This document shows positions 33,283 through 42,517 of a stretch of DNA of 64,000 nt, piece by piece. Under the pieces are notes generated by a model. It ran no database searches, was not told the DNA's origin, and saw only the letters and a list, made by a program, of their open reading frames with translations. Made by a program: the position numbers and the translations under genes. This DNA is from an uncultured Maribacter sp. (GTDB lineage: Bacteria > Bacteroidota > Bacteroidia > Flavobacteriales > Flavobacteriaceae). Position 1 is the first letter of the stretch. Each line of letters begins with the position of its first letter. The stretch covers positions 434,001-498,000 of the forward strand of contig CANLTE010000003.1 in NCBI GenBank assembly GCA_947493885.1, in the 5' to 3' direction.

Positions 33283-34128
33283 TTGAAAAAAATTAGCATC
33301 ATAGGCGTACCAGAACATTTTAATTTACCTTGGCATCTAGCAATTGAGGAAAATGCATTTGAAGAAAGAGGAATTCAGCTAGAATGGACGGACGTTCCAG
33401 AAGGCACAGGACGAATGTGCAAAATGCTTGAAAATAATGAAACCGATTTAGCTATAATTTTAACTGAGGGAATTACTAAAAGTATTACTGAAGGCAATCC
33501 TTCAAGAATAATTCAAGAATACATTTCAACTCCACTACAATGGGGAATACATGTAGCAGCACAAAGCCAGTATTATAGTATTGCTGATTTAGCCCATAAA
33601 AAAGTTGCAATTAGTCGTCTTGGTAGCGGAAGTCACCTTATGGCATATGTTAATGCCAAAAAACAGGGTTGGAATACCGCAAATCTAAAGTTTGAAATTG
33701 TAAACAACTTAGATAATGCTGTTGTTAGCCTTACCAAAGGAGAGGCCGATTATTTCATGTGGGAGCATTTTACCACAAAACCTTTAGTAGATAATAATAC
33801 TTTTAGAAGAATTGCAGACTGCCCTACACCTTGGCCCTGTTTCGTAATAGCAGGAAATTATAATTTTATAGCAAACAACGTAAATACAATAAAACACATT
33901 TTGGAAATCATAAATCTGTATACATCAGAGTTTAAAGCCATTCCTAGTATAGACCGTACTTTAGCTAACAGATACCAACAACAGCTAGTAGATATTCAGG
34001 AGTGGTTAAGCATGACCCGTTGGAGCCAATCTCAACTCACCCCTGAAACGCTTAAAATTGTTCAACAAAAATTAATAGAATTAAATTTAATTACAACAGT
34101 AAAGGAGGTAAAAGACATTATATATTAA
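33283..34128 (+). CDS. Cytosolic periplasmic-binding-protein-like protein (PBP2, Ca3427-like)
   Basis: This 281-residue protein has a TTG start and the type 2 solute-binding fold pattern of the NMT1/SsuA kind (ISIIGVPEHFNLPWHLAIEENAFEERGI; TDLAIILTEGITKSI; VAISRLGSGSHLMAYVNAKKQGW). No signal peptide or lipobox is present, and no ABC permease or ATPase gene is nearby. It looks like the cytoplasmic group related to fungal Ca3427. It follows the nucleoside phosphorylase by 5 bp, suggesting it binds a nucleoside-, pyrimidine- or thiamin-precursor-like small molecule inside the cell. Confidence 0.82.
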   Translation: MKKISIIGVPEHFNLPWHLAIEENAFEERGIQLEWTDVPEGTGRMCKMLENNETDLAIILTEGITKSITEGNPSRIIQEYISTPLQWGIHVAAQSQYYSIADLAHKKVAISRLGSGSHLMAYVNAKKQGWNTANLKFEIVNNLDNAVVSLTKGEADYFMWEHFTTKPLVDNNTFRRIADCPTPWPCFVIAGNYNFIANNVNTIKHILEIINLYTSEFKAIPSIDRTLANRYQQQLVDIQEWLSMTRWSQSQLTPETLKIVQQKLIELNLITTVKEVKDIIY

Positions 34129-34574
34129 GCAAACTCTCTGTTAAAATACTTTTTTATAAGCTTTTTAAACTTAATATCTGATAACGGTTTTCTTATATAC
34201 TCTGCAATATTGGGTTCGTTATTTGCTCTTTCAATATCGTCTTGATCTTCACTAATAGTTATCAAAACTATAACCAACTTTTCTTTAATGGCTTGAGGCA
34301 CCTCTTTTTCGTACGCTCGAAGAAACTGCCATCCATCCATAACGGGCATTCTAATATCTAACATTACTAAGGCAGGTCCTTGAAAAGGTTCTTTTTCCTG
34401 AAAAACATCTCTATTTAAAATAAAATCAAGACCCTCCTTTCCATTACTAAGGGCATGTACATTAATCTCAGAATCAACTTGTTTTATAAAAATTTTATTT
34501 AAAAAATTGCTCGATTCGTCATCATCTATTAATATGATGGATTTTGGGTAGTTAATTGAACTCATATGCAACAT
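34125..34574 (-). CDS. Single-domain response regulator (CheY-like)
   Basis: This 149-residue receiver domain reads SIILIDDDES (acidic pair Asp17-Asp19), with phospho-acceptor Asp73 in LVMLDIRMPVMDGWQFL and the switch residues LITISEDQ and YIRKPLS. No output domain is fused, so it acts by protein contact. Start may be Met1 or Met4. It overlaps the end of the convergent binding-protein gene by 4 bp. No partner kinase is nearby. Confidence 0.92.
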   Translation of the reverse strand: MLHMSSINYPKSIILIDDDESSNFLNKIFIKQVDSEINVHALSNGKEGLDFILNRDVFQEKEPFQGPALVMLDIRMPVMDGWQFLRAYEKEVPQAIKEKLVIVLITISEDQDDIERANNEPNIAEYIRKPLSDIKFKKLIKKYFNREFA

Positions 34575-34643
34575 TTTATTAGTTGTGAGAAAATTCTCTT
34601 TAATATGAAGTATAATTTACTAATTAATTTTAACATAAAAAAA

Positions 34644-35309
34644 TTACCAAATAATTTCTTGTCTTCCTATGGTCTTTAAAAAACTATTACAACAAGTAAA
34701 ATGAGCATTTCCAAACCAATACCCCCTGTTAGCACTTAATGGAGAAGGATGCCCGCTTTCCAAAACCTTGTGTCGTTTTGTATCTATTATTTTTTTCTTT
34801 TTTTTCGCAAATCCACCCCATAACATAAAAACAATATTCTCTTTTTCTTTCGATATTTTTTTAATTACAGCATCAGAAAAGGTTTCCCATCCCCTATTTT
34901 TATGACTCCCTGGTTCAGATTCTTTTACTGTTAAAATGGTGTTTAGTAACAACACACCTTGTTTTGACCATCTTTCTAAATTACCATCCTCACAATATAT
35001 GCTATCTGTATCACTTGCAACTTCTTTCAAAATATTTTTAAGCGATGGTGGATGCGCAACTCCTTCATATACAGAGAAACATAAGCCGTTAGCCTGATTA
35101 GGTCCATGGTATGGATCCTGCCCAATAATTACCACCTTAACATTATCTAAATTACAATGATTAAAAGCTGCAAAAATGGATTCCTTTGGAGGGTAGCATT
35201 GAAAATTTCGATACTCGTTTTCTATAAAACCCTCTAATTCCTTAAAATACGATTTTGCAAACTCATCCTTTAAAAAATCATGCCAATTACTGTTTAAAAG
35301 CGTCGTCAT
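34644..35309 (-). CDS. ung: Uracil-DNA glycosylase
   Basis: This 221-residue family 1 UDG has the water-activating loop GQDPYHGP (Asp65) and the Leu-intercalation loop HPSPLS (His187). It removes uracil from DNA. It is a single gene, divergent from mutS2, with normal length and motifs. Confidence 0.97.
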   Translation of the reverse strand: MTTLLNSNWHDFLKDEFAKSYFKELEGFIENEYRNFQCYPPKESIFAAFNHCNLDNVKVVIIGQDPYHGPNQANGLCFSVYEGVAHPPSLKNILKEVASDTDSIYCEDGNLERWSKQGVLLLNTILTVKESEPGSHKNRGWETFSDAVIKKISKEKENIVFMLWGGFAKKKKKIIDTKRHKVLESGHPSPLSANRGYWFGNAHFTCCNSFLKTIGRQEIIW

Positions 35310-35391
35310 AATAATGGTTAAATTAACTTTTAACCACTAATTTAACCGCATAATATATAGTATGCTAAAAAAATACAACTATAAAACTATG

Positions 35392-35399
35392 TACCTTTG
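35392..35399 (+). promoter_or_regulatory. -7 box (TACCTTTG) ahead of mutS2
   Basis: A perfect TAnnTTTG match lies 27 bp ahead of the mutS2-like ATG. No distinct TTG -33 element is seen. Confidence 0.45.
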
Positions 35400-35426
35400 C
35401 TTTTTTTAGTTAGGTAGATTAATATT

Positions 35427-37589
35427 ATGCATAAAAAAACCCTTCAAGATTTAGAGTTTCATACCGTTTTACAACATGTTGCCACACGATGTACTACAGA
35501 ATTAGGTAAAGAAATTGCTTTGCAAATAACACCTATTCAACAAAAAAATATTCTTTTAGATACGCTTGGGCAAACCTCAGAATATGTATCATCATTAATT
35601 AGCGATAACAAAATACCTAACCATCATTTTGATCATATTAATGTAGAATTAAAACTTTTAAAAATTGAAAATACTACGTTGGAGTTAATTGGTTTTAAAA
35701 GAATAGCTTCAATATGTATAAGCATATCCACGCATAAAAAATTTTTTAAAAAGTTTAAAGAATACTTTCCTCATTTATATAATTTTTCAGAAAGCGTGGT
35801 TCTCAATGAAGAAATTCCTTCGTTAATTAATCAAGTAATTGACAAATACGGAGAAATTAAAGACGGGGCTTCACCAAAGCTGTCTACTATTAGACAAAAG
35901 ATTAATGAAGTTCGCGTAAAAATTAATCAGAGCTTTACTTCAGCATTAAACACCTATCAGTCTTCTGATTATTTGGATGAAATAAGAGAGTCGGTAGTGG
36001 AAAACCGAAGAGTTTTAGCAGTAAAATCCATGTATCGAAAAAAAATTAAAGGTACTGTCATGGGCACTTCCAAAACAGGAAGCATAATTTATATAGAACC
36101 AGAAGCAACCCTTAATTATAGTAGAGTTTGTAGTAATTTAGAGTTTGATGAAAAAGAAGAAATTCAGCGTATTCTAAATCAGTTAACCAATAATATACGT
36201 CCATACTCGTATTTACTATCAGATTATCAAAATTTTCTAACCCATATAGACATTACAGCGGCTAAAGCAAAATATGCTTCTGAACTAAATGCTATTCTTC
36301 CTAAAATAAGTGAGAACAGAACCCTATTTCTTAGAGATGCGTACCACCCTCTACTCTATTTAAATAATAAACTAAAAAAAGAGAAAACATACCCGCAAAC
36401 TATAGAACTTCATCCTGAAAACAGAATAATAGTTATTTCAGGTCCTAATGCTGGCGGAAAAAGTATCACCCTAAAAACTATTGGATTATTACAGGTAATG
36501 TTTCAAAGCGGTTTACTTATACCTGTTCACGAACGAAGTACCATTTGTTTTTTCGACAAAATACTGACTGATATTGGGGACAATCAATCCATAGAAAATC
36601 ATTTGAGCACCTATAGTTATAGATTAAAAAACATGAATACCTTTTTACGCAAGTGTAATGAAAAGACCATGTTTTTGATAGATGAATTTGGAACCGGTAG
36701 TGACCCTGAACTAGGTGGAGCTCTTGCCGAAGCTTTTTTGGAAGTATTTTATGAACGTAATTCTTATGGAGTTATTACCACTCATTATGCTAATTTAAAA
36801 GCTCTTGCAAACGAGCTTCCTCATGCTACAAACGCCAACATGCGTTTTAATGCAAAAACACTGGAACCTGTATTTCAACTCGTGCTAGGAGAGGCAGGTA
36901 GCTCATTCACATTTGAGGTTGCACAAAAGAATGGAATTCCTTATAGCCTTATAAACAAGGCAAAGAAGAAGGTAGAGCGTGGTAAAGTGCGTTTTGATGC
37001 CACCATAGCCAAATTACAAAAAGAACGCAGTAAAATGGCTCAAACAGGCTCGAGATTGCAAGAAGAAGAAACCAAAGCAAGAAGCGAAGCCCAACGTTTA
37101 GAAGAACTTAACTCAAAAATAAAGGCTAAACTTGAAAATTATCAAGAATTGTTCGACTACAATCAACGAATGATTTATCTCGGAAACAAAGTAAATGTAG
37201 TGGCTGAAAAATATTTTCAAGATAAAAAGAAACGTGTTATGGTATCCGATTTAATTAGAATCGTAGAAACCGAAAATAGTAAGCGTAAAAAGAAAACTGC
37301 TCAAGAACATAAAGCCGAGCGTATAAAAAAAGAAAAGGTTAATGAGGAAGTCGAAAAAGAGGTAAAAGTAATTCGTCAAAAAAAGAAGGTTGAAAAAAAG
37401 AAAGCCGTAATTGCCGAAAAAAACAAACCAAAGCCAATATTTAAAGTTGGTGACCGAGTTAGGTTAATTGATGGAAAAGCTGTTGGTAGTATTGATACTC
37501 TTGAAAAAAACAAAGCCATTGTGAATTATGGTTTGTTTACCACAAATGTTAGTGTAGACCAACTTGAACTTGTTGAACGTCAAAAATGA
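35427..37589 (+). CDS. MutS2-like ATPase lacking the C-terminal Smr nuclease domain
   Basis: This 720-residue protein has the MutS core-lever region (1-300) and an ABC ATPase with Walker A GPNAGGKSITLK (339-350) and Walker B LIDEFGTGSDPELGG. A coiled-coil/lysine-rich stretch (about 500-660) follows, then a KOW/SH3-like segment (FKVGDRVRLIDGKAVGSI). MutS2 proteins usually continue with an Smr endonuclease domain; this one stops right after it, at residue 720. It therefore probably keeps ATPase and DNA- or ribosome-associated functions but not Smr nicking. It overlaps the DCC-family gene by 4 bp. Confidence 0.9.
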   Translation: MHKKTLQDLEFHTVLQHVATRCTTELGKEIALQITPIQQKNILLDTLGQTSEYVSSLISDNKIPNHHFDHINVELKLLKIENTTLELIGFKRIASICISISTHKKFFKKFKEYFPHLYNFSESVVLNEEIPSLINQVIDKYGEIKDGASPKLSTIRQKINEVRVKINQSFTSALNTYQSSDYLDEIRESVVENRRVLAVKSMYRKKIKGTVMGTSKTGSIIYIEPEATLNYSRVCSNLEFDEKEEIQRILNQLTNNIRPYSYLLSDYQNFLTHIDITAAKAKYASELNAILPKISENRTLFLRDAYHPLLYLNNKLKKEKTYPQTIELHPENRIIVISGPNAGGKSITLKTIGLLQVMFQSGLLIPVHERSTICFFDKILTDIGDNQSIENHLSTYSYRLKNMNTFLRKCNEKTMFLIDEFGTGSDPELGGALAEAFLEVFYERNSYGVITTHYANLKALANELPHATNANMRFNAKTLEPVFQLVLGEAGSSFTFEVAQKNGIPYSLINKAKKKVERGKVRFDATIAKLQKERSKMAQTGSRLQEEETKARSEAQRLEELNSKIKAKLENYQELFDYNQRMIYLGNKVNVVAEKYFQDKKKRVMVSDLIRIVETENSKRKKKTAQEHKAERIKKEKVNEEVEKEVKVIRQKKKVEKKKAVIAEKNKPKPIFKVGDRVRLIDGKAVGSIDTLEKNKAIVNYGLFTTNVSVDQLELVERQK

Positions 37590-38002
37590 TACTTCCTGAA
37601 AACAAACATATTATTCTTTTTGATGGAGTTTGCAACCTATGCAATAACGCCGTTAACTATATAATCAAAAAAGATACAAATGATCTTTTCCGTTTTACTT
37701 CTTTACAGTCCAAAACTGGAAAAATGCTACTTCAACAACGAAGTCTAAACCCCGATAGCATAGATTCTATTGTACTTATTATTCCTAATATTGCCTATTA
37801 CATAAAATCAGACGCGGCATTGGAAATTGTCAAAAAATTAAATACTCCTTGGCGGCTATTAAGTGTGTTTACCGTTCTTCCAAAAGGATTTAGAAATATC
37901 GTATACGATTTTGTTGCAAAAAACAGATACTGTTGGTATGGTAAAAAAGACCATTGCATGATACCAACACCAGAATTGCAAGCTAAGTTTTTAGAAGAAT
38001 AA
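37586..38002 (+). CDS. DCC-family thiol-disulfide oxidoreductase (DUF393)
   Basis: This 138-residue protein starts ILFDGVCNLCNNAVNYIIKKD, giving the DxxCxxC signature of the DCC (DUF393) family, and carries WRLLSVFTVLPKGFRNIVYDFVAKNRYCWYGKKDHC at the C-terminal side, a further family block. It is predicted to be redox-active but its substrate is unknown. It overlaps the mutS2-like stop by 4 bp (ATGA), so translation is coupled. A copy of ATCGTATACGAT lies near its end. Confidence 0.9.
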   Translation: MILPENKHIILFDGVCNLCNNAVNYIIKKDTNDLFRFTSLQSKTGKMLLQQRSLNPDSIDSIVLIIPNIAYYIKSDAALEIVKKLNTPWRLLSVFTVLPKGFRNIVYDFVAKNRYCWYGKKDHCMIPTPELQAKFLEE

Positions 38003-38106
38003 TTCAATGAGGTATTTTACTCACTGAAAAGACGCATTCACTTAAACATAGTTTTTCTTAATCATGGTTTCTCATAAGTTTATTTCAACAACAAAACCAA
38101 AAACTT

Positions 38107-40140
38107 ATGAAAAAGCTAATTTTCCTATTATTACTTCTACCTGTACTATTATCTGCAAATAACAATCAAGTCGCCTCTAAAATAAAAGAAGTAACTGTTT
38201 ACCTAAACGGGGCTCAGATAAAAAGAAACGCTGTTTTTAATTTAAAACAGGGTACTTCAGAAATCACTTTTACGGGTTTATCAACAAAAGTGAATGAAAG
38301 TAGCATACAAATAGGAGGACTACAAGCAGCATCAATTTTATCAATGAGTTACAACATTAACTACCTTTCTAGCTCTGACTCAAACGGTAGAACACAATTA
38401 CTTTACAACCAAATAGACGACTTAGATTTTAAAATTACTACACTAAATAATATAATACTAGGGCTCGAAGAGGAAGAAAAAGTGATAAGCGTAAATAGAT
38501 CTTTAAACTCTAACGTAAAAGACCTTGATTTAAATAAAATTAAGGAGATAAGCACCTATTATAGGGCACGAATTACTGCCATTAAAAACGAAATCTACAC
38601 AACTTCCTTACAGATAAAAAAACTAGAGATTAACAAAAGAGCTATGAAAAATCAAATTCAAGAAATAAATCAAACTCCGCAAAAAGAGCATGGAGAAATA
38701 AAAATAGTTTTTGACTCAGCAATTGAAACAAACTTAGACCTTTCTATAACTTATATTGTTTCTGATGCTGGTTGGATACCTAATTATGATTTAAAGTCCA
38801 ATACAATAAATACACCATTAAACCTTACTTATAAAGCGCATGTATATCAAAACACAGGAAATGATTGGAACAATGTTAAAATTAGTCTAGCAACAAACAA
38901 TCCAAATATTAACATTTCAAAACCCGATTTAAATGTCAAATATTTAAACTTCACTGGCGGATACAAATCTAAATATACTTCAGGGTTCGTTAAAAAAAAT
39001 AAGTATGTCTACAATCCAATGGTGAAACAAGTAACCGGTATTGTCACCGATGAATCAGGAGCTCCAGTTCCTGGAGTTAACATAGTTATAAAGGGAAGTT
39101 CAAAAGGAACTCAAACCGATTTTGATGGCAATTATAATCTAACAATTGAGAACGGAGAGCAATTAGTATTTTCCTATTTAGGTTTCGAAACACAGGAATT
39201 ACCTATTTTTTCTTCGCTAATGAATGTTAAAATGATTGAAAATATAGAAGCTTTAGATGAAGTTGTTGTGGTTGGGTATGGAACATCAAGTGGTTTAAAC
39301 GGCAGAGTTTCTGGCGTAAATATAAGAGGAGTCACAAGTAAAAACGAACCCAAGTTACCGCTTTACGTTGTAGACGGAATAGTAGCTAAAAACTTTGCAG
39401 AAGGAGACTTAGATTCTAATGAAATACAATCGGTCGAGGTTTTAAAAGGTAATAATGCCACTTCAATTTACGGTAATAATGGAACCCATGGAGTCATTGT
39501 AATTACTACAAAAAAAAGTCACAGTAGCGAAGAGCTAACGAATGTGAAATTTAACATTAAAAAATCGTATACGATAAAATCAAACTCAGATATTACGGCA
39601 ATTGAGATAAATACTTATAAACTAAATGCCGATTACGAATATTTAGCTGTACCAATAATTAACGAAAATGTTTTTTTAACAGCAAAGTTTAAAGATTGGG
39701 AGAAATACAACTTACTCCCTGGTGAGGCCAGTATATATTTCAACGGAAATTATTCTGGAAAAACAACAATAGATCCTTATTCGTTAAAAAAAGAAATGAC
39801 AATTTCGTTAGGGGTGGATTCAAACATTTCTGTTAACAGACGAAAAGTGCAAAACTTCAAAAGCAAATCTTTTAGCGGTAATAATCGCATTTTAACCAAA
39901 ACTTATGAACTTGTTGTTAAAAATAATAAAACCACTTCTGTTAAAATTAAATTACTTGACCGCATTCCCCTATCACAAAACAAAGAAATAAAAGTAGATA
40001 ATATTGAATTTGGCGATTCGAGTTACAATAAAAAGAATGGGATACTTTCATGGGATATATCTCTTGAAAAACAACAAAACCAAACCAAGTTATTTTCATA
40101 TCAAATTAAACATCCCAAATACAAACATATTTCATTATAA
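38107..40140 (+). CDS. DUF4139/DUF4140 (MuiA-like) protein with an inserted receptor-like module
   Basis: This 677-residue exported protein has a signal peptide (1-17), a DUF4140 N-terminal domain (about 24-120), a helical linker (100-190) and a DUF4139 beta region that begins at about 205. Between about 306 and 470 it is interrupted by a carboxypeptidase-D-like domain (QVTGIVTDESGAPVPGVN, TDFDGNYNL, SYLGFETQEL), a VVVVGYG linker and a plug-like piece (PLYVVDGIV, IQSVEVLKGNNATSIYGNNG, VIVITTKK), exactly the front part of a SusC receptor but without a barrel. DUF4139 sequence then resumes to the end. Function unknown; envelope-located. The insertion is the notable point. Confidence 0.88.
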   Translation: MKKLIFLLLLLPVLLSANNNQVASKIKEVTVYLNGAQIKRNAVFNLKQGTSEITFTGLSTKVNESSIQIGGLQAASILSMSYNINYLSSSDSNGRTQLLYNQIDDLDFKITTLNNIILGLEEEEKVISVNRSLNSNVKDLDLNKIKEISTYYRARITAIKNEIYTTSLQIKKLEINKRAMKNQIQEINQTPQKEHGEIKIVFDSAIETNLDLSITYIVSDAGWIPNYDLKSNTINTPLNLTYKAHVYQNTGNDWNNVKISLATNNPNINISKPDLNVKYLNFTGGYKSKYTSGFVKKNKYVYNPMVKQVTGIVTDESGAPVPGVNIVIKGSSKGTQTDFDGNYNLTIENGEQLVFSYLGFETQELPIFSSLMNVKMIENIEALDEVVVVGYGTSSGLNGRVSGVNIRGVTSKNEPKLPLYVVDGIVAKNFAEGDLDSNEIQSVEVLKGNNATSIYGNNGTHGVIVITTKKSHSSEELTNVKFNIKKSYTIKSNSDITAIEINTYKLNADYEYLAVPIINENVFLTAKFKDWEKYNLLPGEASIYFNGNYSGKTTIDPYSLKKEMTISLGVDSNISVNRRKVQNFKSKSFSGNNRILTKTYELVVKNNKTTSVKIKLLDRIPLSQNKEIKVDNIEFGDSSYNKKNGILSWDISLEKQQNQTKLFSYQIKHPKYKHISL

Positions 40141-40242
40141 ATTTCGCAAAACTGTTATTTGTAAAGTTTATACCAAGTTTAATTCTATAAAAAATCAGGC
40201 TTAATAAACTAAATTGGAGGTATCAAAACAATTATATAACCC

Positions 40243-42351
40243 ATGAAAAGAGAAATGTATTACCTGGCGTTGTTATTAACAATGTTTCAAATTTATTCAG
40301 CAACATGTCAAGATACCAATCAAGAGCTAATTTTATTTGATTTTGAAGAAAATTTAAATGATTCGCAAATTCAAACCCTAAACTCAACAGCGGTTATTGA
40401 TATCAAAGACGGTAATGGTTATTTAAAAGTTGAAACGAATATTAAACCAAAACAATCTAACTTCAAACTTAAAGAAGCTAAAGACAAACCTTGGGATTTA
40501 AATGGTTATCACCAAATAAAGGTAGATGCCACCAATATTGGGAATGATTTTATACAAGTAGAATTATTTGTTGGGAATGACCCAGATGGATTGGTAAGAT
40601 GGTACTGTTCAAATTATGTAGACCTAAATCCGGGAGAAACAAAAACCATAACTGTAAATTTATCTTGGACTCCTTGGGTTTTTACTCCTCAATTAGACGT
40701 TGTAGGCATGCGAGGCACGCCGGGAAAGATAAAAACAGATATTGATGCTATTGATGAATTAACTTTTAGGGCGAGGTATGCTAAGGGAAGAAGTAAGTTT
40801 AAACTTGATAACATTAGAGCAGTTGGAAAGTTAATTGAAAAAGACACTGCCAATTTTTTTCCTTTTGTTGACGCTTTTGGCCAATACAAACATAAAGATT
40901 GGAAAGGAAAAGCACATTCAATTAACGAACTCAAATCGCAAGGAAAAACACAATATTCTGAACTAGAAAATGCCTCTACTCCAAAAAACAGAAGTATCTA
41001 TGGAGGATGGACAGCTGGACCGAAACTTAAAGCTACTGGTTTTTTTAGAACCGAAAAATACAACAACAAATGGTGGATGGTGGATCCTGCTGGCTACCTT
41101 TTTTGGACAAGTGGTGTAAACTGTGTTTCGCCCAGAACAGGCAGAACAGGAGTTACTGGAAGAGAACATTACTTTGAAGAACTTCCTGAAAATAAAAATG
41201 AACACAAACATTTTTATGGTAAACGAAATGGTAGTACCCATGGATATTACAAAGGCAAAAAAAACTATACCACTTTTAATTTTTACGAAAACAACCTATT
41301 CAAAAAATATGGTGAAAACTGGCTTCCTACTTTTAGAGACTTAGTTCATATGCGTTTTAAAAGTTGGGGGTTAAACACTATTGGTTTTGTATCAGAAAAT
41401 GGAGCCATTAAACAACAAAAAACGCCATACGTAGGTTCTATTTGGATTAGAGACACGCCTAAAATTGAAGGTTCTGATGGTTTCTGGGGTAAATTCCATG
41501 ATGTATTTGATCCAAAATTTAAAATTGCTGTTCAAAAGTCAATGGCCGTTCAAAAAGATGGCGCTGGAGACCCATGGTGCATTGGTTATTTTGTAGACAA
41601 TGAAATGTCTTGGGGAGGAATAGGCTCTCTAGCTATTAGCACCTTGAAAAGTCCAAAAAACCAGTATGCCAAAGTTGTATTTATAGATGACCTTAAAATC
41701 AAATACAAAAAAATTGAAGCACTAAATAAAGTTTGGGGTACTTCTCACGAAAATTGGAACGCTCTATTAGAAAGCACTACACCTCCAAGCGAGGATAAGG
41801 CTTATAACGATTTAGCCAACTTTTACGAAAAAATCGCAGGAACTTATTTTAAAACTATTAAAGACGGTCTAAACCAAATAGCTCCCAATCAAAACTATTT
41901 AGGCTGTAGATTTGCTTGGGCTGATAATAGAATTGTGCTGACCGAAGCTAGTAAATATATGGATATCATTAGCTTTAACAAATATGAATATAGTGTAAAA
42001 CATGTTGGTTTACCAGATGGTGTTGACAAACCCATCATGATTGGTGAATTCCATTTTGGCGCTTTAGACCGAGGCAGCTTACACGTTGGTGTTAAAGAAG
42101 CTAAGAGCCAGGAAAATCGCGGAGAATTGTATCAAAAATATATTCAAAGTGCTTTACAAAACCCTCTAATGGTGGGAGCCCATTGGTTTCAATATGCAGA
42201 TCAACCCATAACTGGAAGGTTTGATGGTGAAAATTATAATATAGGTTTAGTGGATATTTGTGACAATCCATATGAAGAACTCATCGAAAAAATAAAGGAA
42301 ACTAATTACAACATGTATGAATACAGAAACTCCTTTAATACTAAAGAATAA
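40243..42351 (+). CDS. GH50-like agarase family glycoside hydrolase
   Basis: This 702-residue exported enzyme has a signal peptide (about 1-22), an N-terminal beta-sandwich, carbohydrate-binding-like region (about 28-195) and a (beta/alpha)8 clan GH-A catalytic domain. The likely acid/base is Glu454 (YFVDNEMSWGG) and the nucleophile Glu602 (MIGEFHFGALDRG). These two motifs match beta-agarases of family GH50. It would release oligosaccharides from agar or a related galactan in the periplasm or outside the cell. It is not part of a visible SusCD locus in this window. GH50 assignment is by motif only. Confidence 0.8.
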   Translation: MKREMYYLALLLTMFQIYSATCQDTNQELILFDFEENLNDSQIQTLNSTAVIDIKDGNGYLKVETNIKPKQSNFKLKEAKDKPWDLNGYHQIKVDATNIGNDFIQVELFVGNDPDGLVRWYCSNYVDLNPGETKTITVNLSWTPWVFTPQLDVVGMRGTPGKIKTDIDAIDELTFRARYAKGRSKFKLDNIRAVGKLIEKDTANFFPFVDAFGQYKHKDWKGKAHSINELKSQGKTQYSELENASTPKNRSIYGGWTAGPKLKATGFFRTEKYNNKWWMVDPAGYLFWTSGVNCVSPRTGRTGVTGREHYFEELPENKNEHKHFYGKRNGSTHGYYKGKKNYTTFNFYENNLFKKYGENWLPTFRDLVHMRFKSWGLNTIGFVSENGAIKQQKTPYVGSIWIRDTPKIEGSDGFWGKFHDVFDPKFKIAVQKSMAVQKDGAGDPWCIGYFVDNEMSWGGIGSLAISTLKSPKNQYAKVVFIDDLKIKYKKIEALNKVWGTSHENWNALLESTTPPSEDKAYNDLANFYEKIAGTYFKTIKDGLNQIAPNQNYLGCRFAWADNRIVLTEASKYMDIISFNKYEYSVKHVGLPDGVDKPIMIGEFHFGALDRGSLHVGVKEAKSQENRGELYQKYIQSALQNPLMVGAHWFQYADQPITGRFDGENYNIGLVDICDNPYEELIEKIKETNYNMYEYRNSFNTKE

Positions 42352-42373
42352 TTCGTAAAATTTTAATGATAAA

Positions 42374-42399
42374 ACGCCAGCAAAAAGCTGGCGTTTTTT
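42374..42399. terminator. Terminator after the agarase-like gene
   Basis: ACGCCAGC (42374-42381) pairs with GCTGGCGT (42387-42394) around a short A-rich loop, followed by T6. It lies 22 bp after the stop codon. Confidence 0.9.
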
Positions 42400-42483
42400 A
42401 TTACAAATTGCTTCATTGACCTCCCTCCACAGAAAATATATTACAATGTATAAATACAACCAGCAACGTATTGCTTAATCCCT

Positions 42484-42491
42484 TAATTTTG
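42484..42491 (+). promoter_or_regulatory. -7 box (TAATTTTG) ahead of the MscS gene
   Basis: A perfect TAnnTTTG match lies 26 bp ahead of the ATG at 42518. Confidence 0.42.
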
Positions 42492-42517
42492 CGACTTACA
42501 TTTTAAGGTTTAATTAT

